64,000 nucleotides of DNA from Stratiolaelaps scimitus (Eukaryota; Arthropoda; Arachnida; Mesostigmata; Laelapidae). The notes under the pieces are model-generated. The model did no database searches, was not told the origin of the DNA, and saw nothing but the letters and a program-made list of their open reading frames with translations. The translations under genes were made by a program, and so were the position numbers. The stretch covers positions 682,001 through 746,000 of the forward strand of contig JABWDB010000038.1 in assembly GCA_019614645.1 (NCBI GenBank). The letters are read 5' to 3'. The number at the start of each line of letters is the position of its first letter. Within the stretch, counting starts at the first letter, position 1. Shown here piece by piece: positions 12,210-25,046 of the stretch.

Positions 12210-12235
12210 GGAGCGAGAGAGAGAGAGAGAGAGAC
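12210..12235. repeat. (GA)n microsatellite
   Basis: GAGCGAGAGAGAGAGAGAGA followed by GAC. It accounts for an Arg-Glu run in an otherwise unconvincing 148-codon frame (12040-12486). Confidence 0.9.
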
Positions 12236-14564
12236 ACGTACATGAGAATACTAAACACTGTAGGATTACTATTGTTTCCCAAGTGTCTTACAACACAACT
12301 CTTGGACAACTTGTGTTATTTATTGACTTCGTAAGTTCGTCCACAGCAGTTGAGCCCAACAGAAATTTAATGACAAATATATTGACAACGAATCATAAAT
12401 CAATGAAAGAGCGCGGTTTAGTTTCTATGGAACTAAGCGACACCAGCAGTCCATATTTGGTGGGCAGATACTATTATATATTTTAATATCCTATACAATG
12501 CTTGAGTGAGCGCGGGACAGCACGAGACTGGCGGAGCATCATTGAAGTAAAAAATAATGCCATGTTGATTTCTTTCAACGTATTTTATTTTGAATGGAAA
12601 CATGGATTTTACAACAAAATAGGTACGTGTAGTGTCCAAGGTATGCAAGCGTGCATGCATTTCGGAGTTACAGGAGAAGACGACGAATGTGCGATTCAAT
12701 AAACGTTATAATCGGATCACATTAACTGTTTCTGAAATCGAGGGAACGTAATAAAGATATACAACATGGGCTTATATTCTGAAAAAATATTGCTGACGAG
12801 AATCCATATTGGTGCTACAATCGACAAAAAAGTTCTTACACTGGTACCCTCTGTAGTATACTTAGCCAGCTTTAAGCGTTACACACACACACACGAGCAT
12901 ATTCAGGGCAAGAGCAAAGGAAAAATAACGGATGACCGCGTATGCAGGTTGTTTTTTTATCAGAACGGATAGATGGACCAGATTGTGGGAGATGAGATGC
13001 ACAATCGATGGCTGGCTATTAGACTGGTATTAGAGAATTTGAGAAAAATGTGACGATGGGTACTGGTCGATACTCGACTGGCAGAATAGCAGGAACGCGA
13101 GAATTAGGACCGACGAGTCAGCCAGTCAAAGCGCTGAAGAGAAAGGGGCTCCGACGTAGATTGAGACCGAGGGTGTTGCTCGCCCGTCACTCGTCTCACT
13201 GGTTTTAACCTCCGGTTCGTCCATGTCCTGTCTCGTCGAATGAGCGCTAGCTGGGATACCTATGGGTAAAGGGCCGACGTGTTAGGGGACTTCAATCGCC
13301 CTCGGCGAACCTCTCCTACGGGCAAACACCATCCGGGACTTGACAGGACGGCTCCCTATTCGCAAAATGATAGGTTCAAAGGAGACGGATGTCCGAACGA
13401 CATGTCCCACCCCAACCTTCCAGTATCAACTGCAGTGGGGGGATTCCCTTCGTTGCAAGAGACGATGAACGAACGAAAAATCTTTAGCTCATCCTGTCTT
13501 CTAGTGCACTTTCGTTACATGACCGCGCCTCAGTTGCCTGTGCTGTCTGTGGCTTTACTGCCGCGGTTTGAAGGATCAGTGCTGACGTTGGAAATAAGGA
13601 GGGAGACAGAGAGAGTGAAAGTAAGTAAACCATATAAGGGTGCAGCCACAGAATAATTAGCCATACACCTCAGTTGTTATAGAACGCGATCTTCCACCGA
13701 AAGGATCTTCCGAAGCGGATTCTTGCGTTTGCGCTTGCCGTGACGAATGTCTAGATTCTTTCTACTCCATTCGTGTCTTTTTCGTCGAAGTAATCGTAAA
13801 GGGAGATGCGGAAGAATGTGGCAAGGATTCTATGGCTAAGTTAGTTCGAGCAACGACGGGCGCTTTTAGAGCGGTTAATACGAGAACCAAGGCAGCCACA
13901 TGAAGAAACCGGGCAGCGGGCAAACGCTCTCGCAGACACGCAGCGAACTATTTAAATCACCCTAGCCCGTTGGCGGAATGGCGGGTAGGTTTCGAACAAA
14001 GGGCCCTCCCCCATCGGGTCACGACAATTCTGAATGTCCTCCTACTGCGGAGTACAGAGATAATTGAGAGGACATTATTGTTGATTATCGTGCGACTGCT
14101 ACAAATCTCACTCCGTTGATTGCCACACGTTTGGGTAAGTATAATATAGGTTGGCTAGGCGTACCCACTGACAGACAGACAAGTTAGCATCCGTAAACTG
14201 AATAGATGCGCAATCATGTTAGAGTGATATTTTTCTTGTTGCTGAATATCACCCGAGGGTAGAGGTTAAGATGCTGACACCGATAAGAACATCCTTGTGA
14301 ATCAAGCCTAAGTCACGCGACATAAGAGGAGGTTATATTATATGTGAAATTGTATCTGATATCAGCTAATGGTAAATTCATGTATACATGGAATATATTA
14401 TAACGCATTCAAAGTGAGTAACTTTTATAACTGTCTTGTTTGAGCGTGTTTAGAAGCAAAAACTCTCCCTATACGGGTTCCTGTAATTAGTGGAATTCAA
14501 AGAAATGTACATCTCTGTGTATCTTCGCAAGAGTGAACTAACCAAGTAAATCCACTATTTTGGA
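12236..14564. other. Non-coding; GC-richer segment 13.1-14.0 kb
   Basis: A short CA run lies near 12881-12893. The 13.1-14.0 kb part is GC-richer and contains a 125-codon frame (13279-13656, +). That frame opens with LGDFN, which coincides with the GDFN motif of LINE apurinic-type endonucleases, but the rest of it does not fit that fold. No gene is claimed. Confidence 0.45.
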
Positions 14565-14632
14565 TAACTCAGAGCTAACATTTAACGTTCACGGTACTGC
14601 CGGCATTGCTTCATAAGTAAATCCGCTTAGTT
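14565..14632 (-). repeat. SINE-like body fragment (15.3-kb family)
   Basis: The + strand reads TAACATTTAACGTTCACGG, TACTGCCGGCATTGCTTCAT and AAGTAAATCCGCTTAG. This is the reverse complement of the shared body, as at 5.64 and 36.5 kb. The copy lies only about 680 bp from the opposite-facing copy at 15.3 kb. AAGTAAATCCACT at 14544 repeats the distal AAGTAAATCCGCT at 14614, so the copy may be locally duplicated. Confidence 0.65.
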
Positions 14633-15308
14633 AATCGTACACTATTTTATCGCGAAGATGCAAGTAAGATGAAATCTTAATTAACACCTGTTAGTGACCA
14701 CTATCTTGTACGAGATTATCTCGTCGCAAGCGCTTGGTCATTGCTCAGTAAATAATACGAGGAACGCTGATCGACAAGACCAAAAAAGAGTGGAACTTGT
14801 AAATTTGGTCGACGATCCTGTTCTTGTATAGTGGCAATCGAATCAAAAGTGCTACCAAACATGCAAAGCGTATACCGAAAAGAGATCAAGCACCTCAAAT
14901 GTACGGTGGCAGACTCAACAGTGGACTGTAGCTTGCTTCTGGTCCCTGTTATGCTGCAGTGGTTCCTGCGGCGACTGGAGGGGTCCAAGCCCCCGCCCTT
15001 ATGCGAGGCCGTATTTGTAGCAGGTGAACACGGTGAGCAGTGTCGTTTCTTCACTAATTCTCCCCTGATTATGTGTAATATAGATACCAGCTGATAGCAG
15101 AGCGCCCCAGTATCTGCATGCACAGATCGCGTTAAATTATTCTGTTTCAAACGTGTTGAACATACATCATTTTTCGCTTTGGTGGATTAGTTTTAGTTTG
15201 GGAGCCAGCAAACTGAAGAGCAAGTAAGCGGAATTTGCGCATGGTTACTCTCGTTTGCCGTTAAGAAGTTGATGTTAGACGTCATACCGGTAGTCGAATC
15301 CGGTGGCG
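14633..15308. other. Non-coding between two opposing repeat copies
   Basis: Frames open on both strands (14716-15150 on - and 14831-15094 on +) are unrecognised. A donor-like ACGGTGAGC occurs near 15029-15037 on +, but no matching coding context can be shown. Confidence 0.4.
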
Positions 15309-15464
15309 TGCTGTATTCTTGTGCGTCTTACAACCGGAGGAGACACGTATATTAGGCGCACAGGTTCGATCCCCACCGCAGCACATTTACATTTAGGGGT
15401 CCACCATATAAAGCAGTGCGAAGGCAATACCATGGACGTTAAATGTTGCCTGAGAGCCCGGAAA
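15309..15464 (+). repeat. SINE-like element: tRNA-shaped head plus conserved body
   Basis: Positions 15309-15383 form a 75-nt tRNA-like unit. TGCTGTA at the 5' end pairs largely with CGCAGCA at the 3' end (acceptor stem), and the B box GGTTCGATCCC lies at 15363-15373 with the correct 19-nt distance from T54 to position 72. The T stem and anticodon stem are decayed and the expected U33 is missing, so it is not a working tRNA. The body follows: CACATTTACATTTAGG, then GCAATACCATGGACGTTAAA and GCCCGGAAA. The body recurs, mostly in reverse orientation, at 5639-5691, 14565-14632 and 36482-36550. A head joined to a conserved body is the layout of a tRNA-derived SINE. No clear A-rich tail or target-site duplication was found. 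Confidence 0.65.
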
Positions 15465-17675
15465 CTACGTCATACATGCATAAGTTCATGGAAGCTAAAC
15501 ATTAATTTAACCTCCGTATATCATTTTTTTTCTATCTCCTGAGTCTAAAGAATCAGAATGTTCGAACTCTAAATCAGGTATTATTTTTTTAAAAGGGTAA
15601 CCGCGAAATGCTGACGTCGGACAGATCAAGCTTCATGTCTGTGGTCATTGCTTGATATTGTGGGGCCTACCCACACCCTTTGAAATTCAGGACCCCTGTA
15701 ACTTGGGCCACTGTCTGGGACTACTTGTGTAGTACTTGGGGCAGTGATTTGAAGGAAGCGACAGTTCAGCCGAGCTATCTTTTTTATATACCTTTCCAAT
15801 TTTTTTAATATATTTTTTAATCCAGCAAGTGTTGTTACTTGGGTTATGGTGCGAAGCTACCCTTCGTATTACTTTCAAAGAAGAAGGTGGTTTTTAATTC
15901 AATTCCATTTGAATGATCACATAGTGACGGAGCCAGTGCTGATAAACAGTTGCTTCGGAGGTATACTAGGTGCACGGCTTTCCCAACATCGGTCATACTT
16001 GCAACACCGAACTGAGTTGAACGTTACTGCGTCTCCCGCTATACCCATGGTGTGTGCACCATGTTACCACGCCAGACGTGTATGTACGTTTTCGTTGTGA
16101 AGCATACTCTGCCTCAGACAAATTGCCTTGACTTTAAACCGCTATTACTTTAAAAGTACATGCGTTGGCAACCGGAATTTAGATGGAGACCAGTCTCCAC
16201 AAACTCCGCTTTCAAACGAATGCAACCGCTTGTTTGGACTGCACCATTAATGCATGAATTTTGAATTTCGCAGAAAAAAGCCTAATCTGAAATCATCTGC
16301 TGATCATCAGGCTCTTGTTCCTCCTGGGCGATAGCATTAGTCCGCAATTTCTGAAAGTGCACCACCTACCTCACGTGGACGCAATGCTCATTTTTAATCT
16401 CAGCGCTTTAAATAAGGAAGGTTTAATTTCGAAGAGCCTCAACGAGAGAGCCGCACTTTAAGTCTTACGAGTGATGGTTCGACGAGGCGAACGTCGCAAT
16501 ATGAAGCGATTACTTCAATCCCCGTACTCGCGGGACATGAGCCCATATAATTTTAATTGCTTCAATGGATTAATGAGGGCAATGTAGCGCAAGGTAGCAC
16601 GAAATACGAGATGGATATCTCCTATTTCGCTATCTGCAAAGAAGTTTCCGGAGTTCTTGGTCAATTGATAATAACGGTAAAAAAATAATAGAATCGACTC
16701 CCAGTAAATCATTGGAAATCGTTGTGTGGATTTCTTCGGTTCAACTGTCACGAATGTTTAAAGTTCGAGCATGTTATTTAAGGCAGCTGCTATCGTCACT
16801 TCAGTTTATGCATTTTCCCATAATAAATACAAGTATTGTCATCAATGAAATAGGAAAGCGTCGGTAATGTAGACTCATGGTTAGCTGTTGTTCAACAATA
16901 ATTACAGAAGAAACATTACAGCGCATAAATGCTGCCACAATACAGATTCAAAATCTCGATAGATGATCATCACCACCGTCACATGTGCTCTTCAATGGAG
17001 CAGGTTGTACAATGCTCTGACTCTCAGATAGGTGTCTAAAAAGGTAATTATCGCTTATAGCCATTTGTATTAGTCGAACCAGTCAAAAAGTCCTTGTCAA
17101 TCTTTCACCGTGTGGTGTAACTGTCAAAATGTACGGTGTGTTCGGAGATCAGACAGTATTGGTCTTCCTTTGGTCAATGGCTCACTGAGCCTGGAACTCT
17201 TCACACTTTTCCAATGTTGATCGTACCAACGGCAGAATTGATATTATCCCTCTTCCTGTATATATAATATATATTATTCGTACATTTCGATTGAGTGCAC
17301 GGAGGTGGTACGGTCCACGTCGCGACTATAGAATGTTTGTCGCTAACAGTGAAGCCATTCTCAGCATTGAATATCCGTGTCAGATTATCGTGTTCGATTT
17401 ATAAAACGATGGCATATGAACCTATCCCCCGAGTTGGATCATGAAACCCCAGTAGGTTGTAGCGTGGATCGCCACGAGAGTTGGTTGGCTGGTTGAACAC
17501 ACCGTAGATGTACAACCTATCCACATCACCACTGGAGCATTTACACACCACCATGCTGTGTTTGCATTGCGTAACACAGTGAGCTAGCAGTATTTCGACA
17601 ATGTAGATACAGATAGGCAGAATGTGAAGAAGTAGCTGTAGCACTGATTGGAATACCGATCCGACGAGAAGCTTT
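15465..17675. other. Non-coding, one small palindrome
   Basis: CATGGTG-TGTG-CACCATG at 16046-16063 is a perfect 7-bp stem with a 4-base loop. No protein-like frame is recognised; frames of 60-84 codons here are unremarkable. Confidence 0.45.
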
Positions 17676-17690
17676 CCCCCCCCCCCCCCC
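17676..17690. repeat. Poly-C tract
   Basis: A run of 15 C. Read on the reverse strand it supplies the glycine run in a 131-codon frame (17399-17794, -) that I do not recognise. Confidence 0.95.
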
Positions 17691-20600
17691 GTTGTAACAA
17701 GAAAACTATGACCGACGTGATAAAACTGCTGATGAATGGGCCAAGCTATTAGCCAACTAACATCCGAGGTTCCCATGTCGGAACGTGCATTCAATCATTC
17801 TCATTAAAACCCCACATAGGGGGAATCACTGCTGTGTTGATATATACATATCATCATCACCCGTATATAGAAATATTCAAAGGTTAGCAGTGGTCCGCGC
17901 CAGAAAAGCAAATAGAATCGCACACAATTTCTCAAATACATTTGAATTTACATACCAAAAAAAAACAAATTAGTTTAGATGTTGTATACAGGTACGATGA
18001 TCTATCGAGGGAGAAGCTGCACGGACTCAGCGAATCGAAGAATCGGCATACAACCATCTGAAAATTAATGTGTTTTTGCAGCATCAAATGCGGGTAGACT
18101 TATGCATACGACAGCGTATACACGTGCGAAGTGCATCTGTGCTTGCTATCTGTACCACCAAGCTTGGCAGAGTTCTCAGAAGACGTTAGATGTGGGCATG
18201 GGTTAACTTCTCTATACAGATGATGGGAGCTTAGGGCATCCAAAATCAGCCATTGTGCATCGACCAGGACGAAGGCAGTAGGCTCCGACAGCATCCGGCC
18301 CGACAGACAAAATGCGGTGTAGGGTTCTAGTCTACCGGTCTATATACTTCGCCAATGATACCCATCTGTTCACGAACCGCTATGTGGGATTGAGTGCAGG
18401 CCGGTGTGGTTGCAGGAAGCTAGCTTAGTTGCCTAGCATCTCTGTGTCCCTTAACGGGATGCTTGTCGCGGTGCTCAGCGACCCAATGGGACCGGGAGAA
18501 GAGCAAAGTTCCCAATTTCTCTCGTGTTTTCCGTGACCCAGTCGTGGCCGTGGTGAATAGGACGATAGGATTGTACGCTTGCATCGACTCTGGCCGTGAC
18601 ATCTCATAGTGATTCAAGGGGACTGGCTATGCTGGGAGAGCACAGCGGGCATTGACGAAGCTATGGCCTTTGCTGTATCCCGTTGACGTACCACAGAATC
18701 GAAACGACTACAACTACAACAACTTCTACACCTTCATCTCCGTCCTCTATCATCGCATTGGAGATCAATGGGCCTCTGCCGAATCTCGAAGGCTTCTATG
18801 CCCATCGTAGACACACTGTCTGCGTAGAAGATGTTAGTGTGCGGGGGTTAGGTCCGGTAGGGCTCATTTCCTGCACTAGGGCTGCGAGACGAATCAGAGA
18901 GGCGAAGGGATCACTGGGAGTTGAATGGGGCTCGCGGTAGACAGCAGCTACCAGAGGATGACAGCTCCTTCAATACGAAAGACTGCTGCTGATGCCGAGT
19001 GACAACACGGCGATTGCTGAGCGGGATGTGAGACATAGTTATTGTTTTTTGTTGGCTCCGTCGCTATCAATATTCATTGGTTCTTTGAAGACGTGTAGCG
19101 CAAGACATCATTACGCAACTGCCTTCGGAAACGGTGGTTATGTATCGAAGTATTGCAATTTATTTTTGAAGTCTCGTTTCCTTTGTGACGAATATGTCCT
19201 TGTTTCGGATATGTAACCGACTGTAAATGTAGATCCCCGATAATGGAAGCCTGTTGGTGTATAGTGCAATATATGTTCGTGGCTAGCCAATATCCGTTGT
19301 TCGTTATTTTTCATCTCATTTGTAGTGGTACGAAAATAGCTAAGAGGGTTATGCCACTCTAATGGATCGTTTTTGTCCAAGCTGTGTCGCCAAGTACTAC
19401 TGACGTTACAACCTAAAATATCACGGGGATCCTGTCGCGGCTTCAGGGAGGTGTGGACTTTTGCTCCCGTCGATCAATGCCATAATGTGCCGAGAAGTGT
19501 TTGATAGGATAGAGGAGGGCCGTTAACCCGCAAAAAACCTCCGAATGGGTCGTTTTAAAATCCTTTGTTTTTGTAATACACGCTGATGGGTATAAACTTT
19601 TAGGTAGCCGTAAATGCGTGCTCATCGATGGGCACGACGCAGAGGAAATGATGTGTAGATTTTTTGACATTTTTTAATTTCTTCAAAAATTATTGTTTCT
19701 TTATTAACAACATTGTACGAGGTGGTCTTGGTCCGCAGCAGCTCTAAGGGCAGACATGTTTCCTCAGCACTAAAGACCTAGATGTGGAGCATTGGTTGCG
19801 ACGGCTACAATTTGATAGGGAAAATGAGCCAATGGTGAGGTACAAAGTATTACTAATGTTTGCACAAGGGTTTTGCAGTAAGATTACCACTAGAGGAGGA
19901 AGAGAATAAAGGAACTACTATTCGCTCGTATTATCGGATTAGTTACGAACATTGCGCTTGCTGTGGACACAATTAATGGCATGGGTAATGCAAGCGATGC
20001 GTGTGAGACGATAGTATCGGTTTGTGCAGAGAGCGATTATTATCTTGGGTGGTACAAGGTTCTTGCTGTTGTAAAAGAAGGAGTTTCTTTACCGCTATTT
20101 TGAACGCCGTTGATGACTTGAAGGATTAATGGCGCGATCAGATTCCTCTGGTCGAATCATGTTTTGATTGTGAACGCATTCCCACAGTACCGTTTACATT
20201 ATTACGACCTTTAGCATCACCATGAATGGCGTAATTGTTTATTCACACGGCACCATTATGTTCATTTACTATGAACGCTCTGATTACACTATCCGACAAG
20301 TTTTCGACTATTTTGTGGAATGGAAACGAGCTTGCGTCTGATGCGGCCGTCGACGCCAAACTCGTGAAAACGCATTTTCGGGAAATTCGATTTTCTATAT
20401 TTACACCTGTTTGAAGGTTCACGACAAATGAGATATCAAACAGATATTACAAAGTATCTAGCTAAAGGGAACGGTCATCGTAGCTTTTATAATTCCGGAT
20501 ACATGTATTCTTAAAACTGAGTAGTGTGATATATCGTCAGTGGTTACTAGTTTCCAGGGTTGCTTTTAATTATATAGTAAGTGCTTTTGGGTTTTTGCTT

Positions 20601-20700
20601 CAAGCTCTGGGCATTATTTCTAGTCACAAATGTTTTTAACTTGAAATTCTCTTCCTGTCAATTGTAAAATCACATTGGCCCAAAAGTATAACAGCTACAA
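17691..20700. other. Non-coding; GC-richer around 18.4-18.96 kb
   Basis: An ACAACTACAAC-type low-complexity run lies near 18705-18730 on +. The frame 18683-18940 (+) starts with a Thr run from that repeat and is not recognised. From 19 to 20.7 kb there is only AT-rich sequence without a supported feature. Confidence 0.45.
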
Positions 20701-20774
20701 GCCACCTTTGGGTGTGGCCGCACCGAGTAGCCTTTCGGCTACCTTGCTACCTTAAAATACGAAGTCCGTATTTT
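20701..20774. other. Three consecutive hairpins
   Basis: GCCAC (20701-20705) pairs with GTGGC (20714-20718). GTAGCC (20727-20732) pairs with GGCTAC (20737-20742) across TTTC. AAAATACG (20754-20761) pairs with CGTATTTT (20767-20774) across AAGTC. The last is followed by more T. Three perfect stems in 74 bases is unusual for AT-rich spacer DNA. It does not match the hammerhead or HDV cores that I know, and no gene lies beside it. Confidence 0.6.
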
Positions 20775-23700
20775 TTAAAAGTGCTAATATGTACCTTTGG
20801 TTGTTCTTTTAGGAAAGGCTGGAGTAACTCGTTCAGATAGGCGTATGCACATCTGCGTGTTTTGCTTTGGAAAAATGAAGAGGCATATCAATGTTTGCAT
20901 TGACTCCACATGACATATTGGCAAGCGGCCCCTGTTTCTTCTTTAAACACCTTCATTCGTTCGGTCTTCAGGTAGTCAAATGAATAGTGCACTGATGGGG
21001 CCTCGGACGCTTCAGGAAACCCACCGAGACATACTTGACGCTTAGTTAGCTTAGGTGTGGTAATGGATAAACAGAATCCATCAACATAGCAACATTATAG
21101 GATCGTGCAAGTTACTCACACATATGCTCAGACACAACCTCTAAGTAAGTACGGGTTGTCTCATTGGACAAATGACAGGGTTTCTCATGGGTTCCGCTTT
21201 CGGAGTGTATTCTAAAAGCATAACTCAACAATTAAAAATCATGTGTCAAGATCCGTTGGCATTTTTATCAAAGAGACCGTGGTTCCGTTTTGCATCGTCT
21301 GGCCACCCAAACGTACATTGCCCATGTGTTGTAACACCGTCCGCCTCAATGTTGTTCCTATTGTCCTAATTGTTTTATCCCAAATGGCCCCGTACACACT
21401 TCACCTATGTCTAATAGTATACCAGCAGCTGGCAAATCTTCTTAGACCTACGTCCAAACGACACGAACCATTCCTTAAGCACGGCGGTCATTTTCGAACG
21501 TACCCCTCGGTCGGTCGACGGGCGATAGACAACCAAAGGACAACATTTTGTATAGATGGGTGACGCTACAATAAGCAAATCTCCACAGCAAAGCTCTGCG
21601 CCAAGGATGCGGTTGAGGGAGAGACCTCAATGGCGGCGTTCACGAGTGACTAGTGGCAGTTCTGCCCTCCCGGCCGCGGTTTCCCTCCGACGTGTTGGTC
21701 CGACTGACAGTTGCAGGGACCATTATTGATGGTAATTGCTTTGGGCTGGCTTACAATGGACGATGCAGGCAACGACCAGACGAAAGACCGGCAACATAAA
21801 GTTGGCTATCAAACGTATTCGCTGCATTCGTTTGTTGTGGCATTGCACAAATATCTGCACAAAACCTTGTGCTCTTTATGCCTTACGACGTTTACTGTAC
21901 AATTTAACTCGAGCTTAACTACGTCACTTGACATGAAAAGTAGTAGATCAAAAAAAAGGGGTAGGGTCATGAATGACGATTAATGAGCAAGAGAAAATCT
22001 TGCACTAGGAATATATTGTCTTGTCCATTTTCCAAAGTCCTGCCGAGTCGATCAGTTTGCGCATATTTAATTTGAAGAAGCGTGAACTGAGGCCAAATAT
22101 TCCACAGGACCTTCAACACCCTATGGAAACGAACTGAATGCATAAAATTTTGTCATTTCTTATTATTGATCAGTAATTGAAATGAACTAGCACCTCGTTT
22201 CGCAACGATGTTTTTTTTGTGTTTTTAAAGTGTTTATTTTGTTAGCTCAGTCTCAGCTTTGAGTGAAGTCAGACGTTGAAAACGACAACATGTCGATATG
22301 AACTCTTTGTTCAACGCGGTACCTTGCATCCTGCTGTAGTAATCTAAATTGAAGATGAAACTTTAATGAATCTTTTACGATATTCGACGGCGAGTTTTCT
22401 CCTCAAACGATTCCCGATCGTGTGCTTCAGTTTCCGTTCCGTTAAGATGGGTGACGCCGGGTGTATAGCCGCCCTCATTGATAATCAAAACAAGTAGCTA
22501 GGCACCGGAATCGCAAATTTAAAATCCAATGAACCTTAGACATTGGAACTAAAACATTGTAACATTGGATAAGTATTCATATAACAATCTAAATATGTAA
22601 GATAAAAGTTGTTTTATCCAGTTATGTATTTGCGAACCCAAAACGATTAACAACAGATAAGTTACTCATGAAATATTTACCTAGGTATGATGTGTTCCTT
22701 TTTATTGCTCATTGCGTCGAATAACTAGATAGGTTGAGCTCAGTTGAGCTTACTTCTAAGGTAATAAATTGAATATATACTCAGACAGTCTATAATACTT
22801 CGCTGAAGCCTCCACAATATTTTTGTTGGCCAATAAATGTTCGGCCTGAACTTTTTGATAGGTACAAACCCAAAGGAAAAGTACCGAGCTGAAATTTGAC
22901 CCACTTCTTAGTTTTCTAACTCCCTGAGAGATATTTGATACACTTGCTATTCAAATCATAGGGGGAAGAATGTAGACATTCAAATGGAGTTCGAGACACT
23001 GGTATTCAGTTTTCAAGTGCAAGTTAATACCATCCAAGCAAAAAATATATTAATTCAACTGCAGGGTAATCGAGAATTTACTCAGTATTTCAATCGTTAC
23101 AAAGTGATGTGCTAGATAGCAGAACAAACAACGATATTCTACAATCGGGATGATCAGAGAGGCTTCTTGATGAAGAACTTCAAGGACTGCTGGATTGAAA
23201 TACCGCCACGCACATTTGAACCTCAATTAAAAAGGCCTATAATATGTAATAACCTTTTAATTCAGCGAAGTAGGTATTAACTCTCTCAAAATGAACGTTA
23301 GTGATAAGAAGAGAGTCTATAGAAAATTCATAAAATGTGTTATAATGATTTGAATTGTCAAACTTACTTCTCGACTTAGAGAGTCACAAGATCAACAGAG
23401 AACTGTCCAGTTCAACCTCTATTAGTTGTTCGTGCCTATTCAGCTTATTGTCGGCAAAACGAACAACAGCTAAATAAATCTTATAGAGTCTAGAGAGATA
23501 CATACATAGACGATTAACGTGCACGGCTTGTTTCTTCCAGTACATATTATACAAAGGCAATGCTTTGACGAGCTGCGAATCGACGAATCCAATTCGGCTG
23601 AGCCGTGACCCATTCTCTATCCATGATTGCCTTGATCTAGCTAACCGATCATATTAGCTAATGGCAATTCACTTTCAACTTGCCAAAATTTTCTTTGAAG

Positions 23701-25046
23701 TCGTTGACGGAGGTGAGAATATTCACCAGCTTATTCGCTGACGGGACGCGTTATTGAACTCTTGAGCCTGAGGAGGACGCATTACGAATATCACGAAACT
23801 TCTCGTGAATCGATTGTCAGCTCCGTGCACTTGGAAATCTGAACACGCTTGATGTGATTCGTTCGGTTAATGTAGGACTTCTGTCAGGGTGCCTAACTCC
23901 ATGGCATAACGACCACACCTTTGGGACGGCCCATCTGCTTGGACATTCGCTTTTTAATCGACATTCCTCCCACCTTGATAATATTTCGAAGAACCCCGAG
24001 TTTGATAGCGAATACCTCAAGTAATGGAGACATAAAGTTGGACCTGTGCCAAGTAATCAGAGTAAGAAAGTAGGTTTTATAAAACTATCAGACATTAGCA
24101 ATTTTCGATCCTTTTGAGTTAGGCCAATTGGTAACTCGTAAAACCTCAACAATAGGATCGATATCAGTATTCCTTCATCATACTGATGGAACATGAGGAC
24201 TGACAGTAAACTGCAAAATATCACGAAGGATATACGTGGAAAATAGGACTGAAGCTGGTAAAAGGAAGTCACATGACCAATTGCATCAATCTCGCAACTG
24301 TTGAACGATAGTTGATCAACATTGGTGGTATTGTCATCGCCAAACATCTTCTTAGATGCGCCCGCCCTTTGCAGCTTTGAAATAGAGAATTCTAATTAAT
24401 GCGGTTGATCGTCATGAATATTTCAGGAAACTCTGGTGAGATTTCTCCTTAGGTACACCAATGATAGATAGTACTAATGCTGTATTGCTCGGTTCTGTAG
24501 TAAATATGAGATAACAGTAACATGTTGTACCCTTCAATATATAATATAGAAGAAGCATTTTACTCTATATTCCTGTAAAGGCCGTTGAATTTTCCGAAGT
24601 GTAGGCTAAGATCGTTGAGTACCTTTATATGTACCTTTATATTATCTCAGCTTATGTATAGGTAGTCTACGCAGATTTCTATATATGTTTGCTCACTATT
24701 CATTGCGAGTGAAAGCTAGATAAAAGCTGGTGAGATTTATTAAGAAGAGACGTGTTAGACAACATAACTTGGTGTGCGCTTGGGCCTTTTCCTCTCATGA
24801 CATATTATATATTGGCTAGGTCAAGTCACTGAGAAACGACCTTAAGATTGAGTACGCCAACCTACATAGGTCAGCTAGCTCTTCTGCTAGCCGGATGAGA
24901 GTATCCTTTTCCGTCATATAAGCTCTCATGTGTCACTCAAGTAAAGTCAAGTTGGGTGACTGTCCAAGATGCTTATCTGAGTCCCCCCAGATCCGAAAAC
25001 TAGGGCCGGCCATGGTCGGCCAGACTACCAAAAAGACACCGGTTGA
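20775..25046. other. Non-coding with scattered short frames
   Basis: 21.4-21.8 kb is GC-richer and open on + in two frames (21243-21563 and 21711-21983), with no recognised similarity. TGAACTTTTTGATAGGTAC near 22848-22866 looks like the 3' terminal repeat of a mariner-type element but stands alone. The reverse-strand frames at 23817-24020 and 24057-24347 are hydrophobic in part and unrecognised. Confidence 0.4.

Noticed and set aside
12040..12486. 148-codon + frame
   Set aside because: It contains a (GA)n-encoded Arg-Glu run and shows no recognised domain.
13279..13656. Frame starting with LGDFN, like the GDFN motif of LINE endonucleases
   Set aside because: No other endonuclease motif follows at the expected spacing, so the match is probably chance.
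17399..17794. 131-codon reverse frame with a glycine run
   Set aside because: The Gly run is the poly-C tract read on the other strand, and the rest is not recognised.
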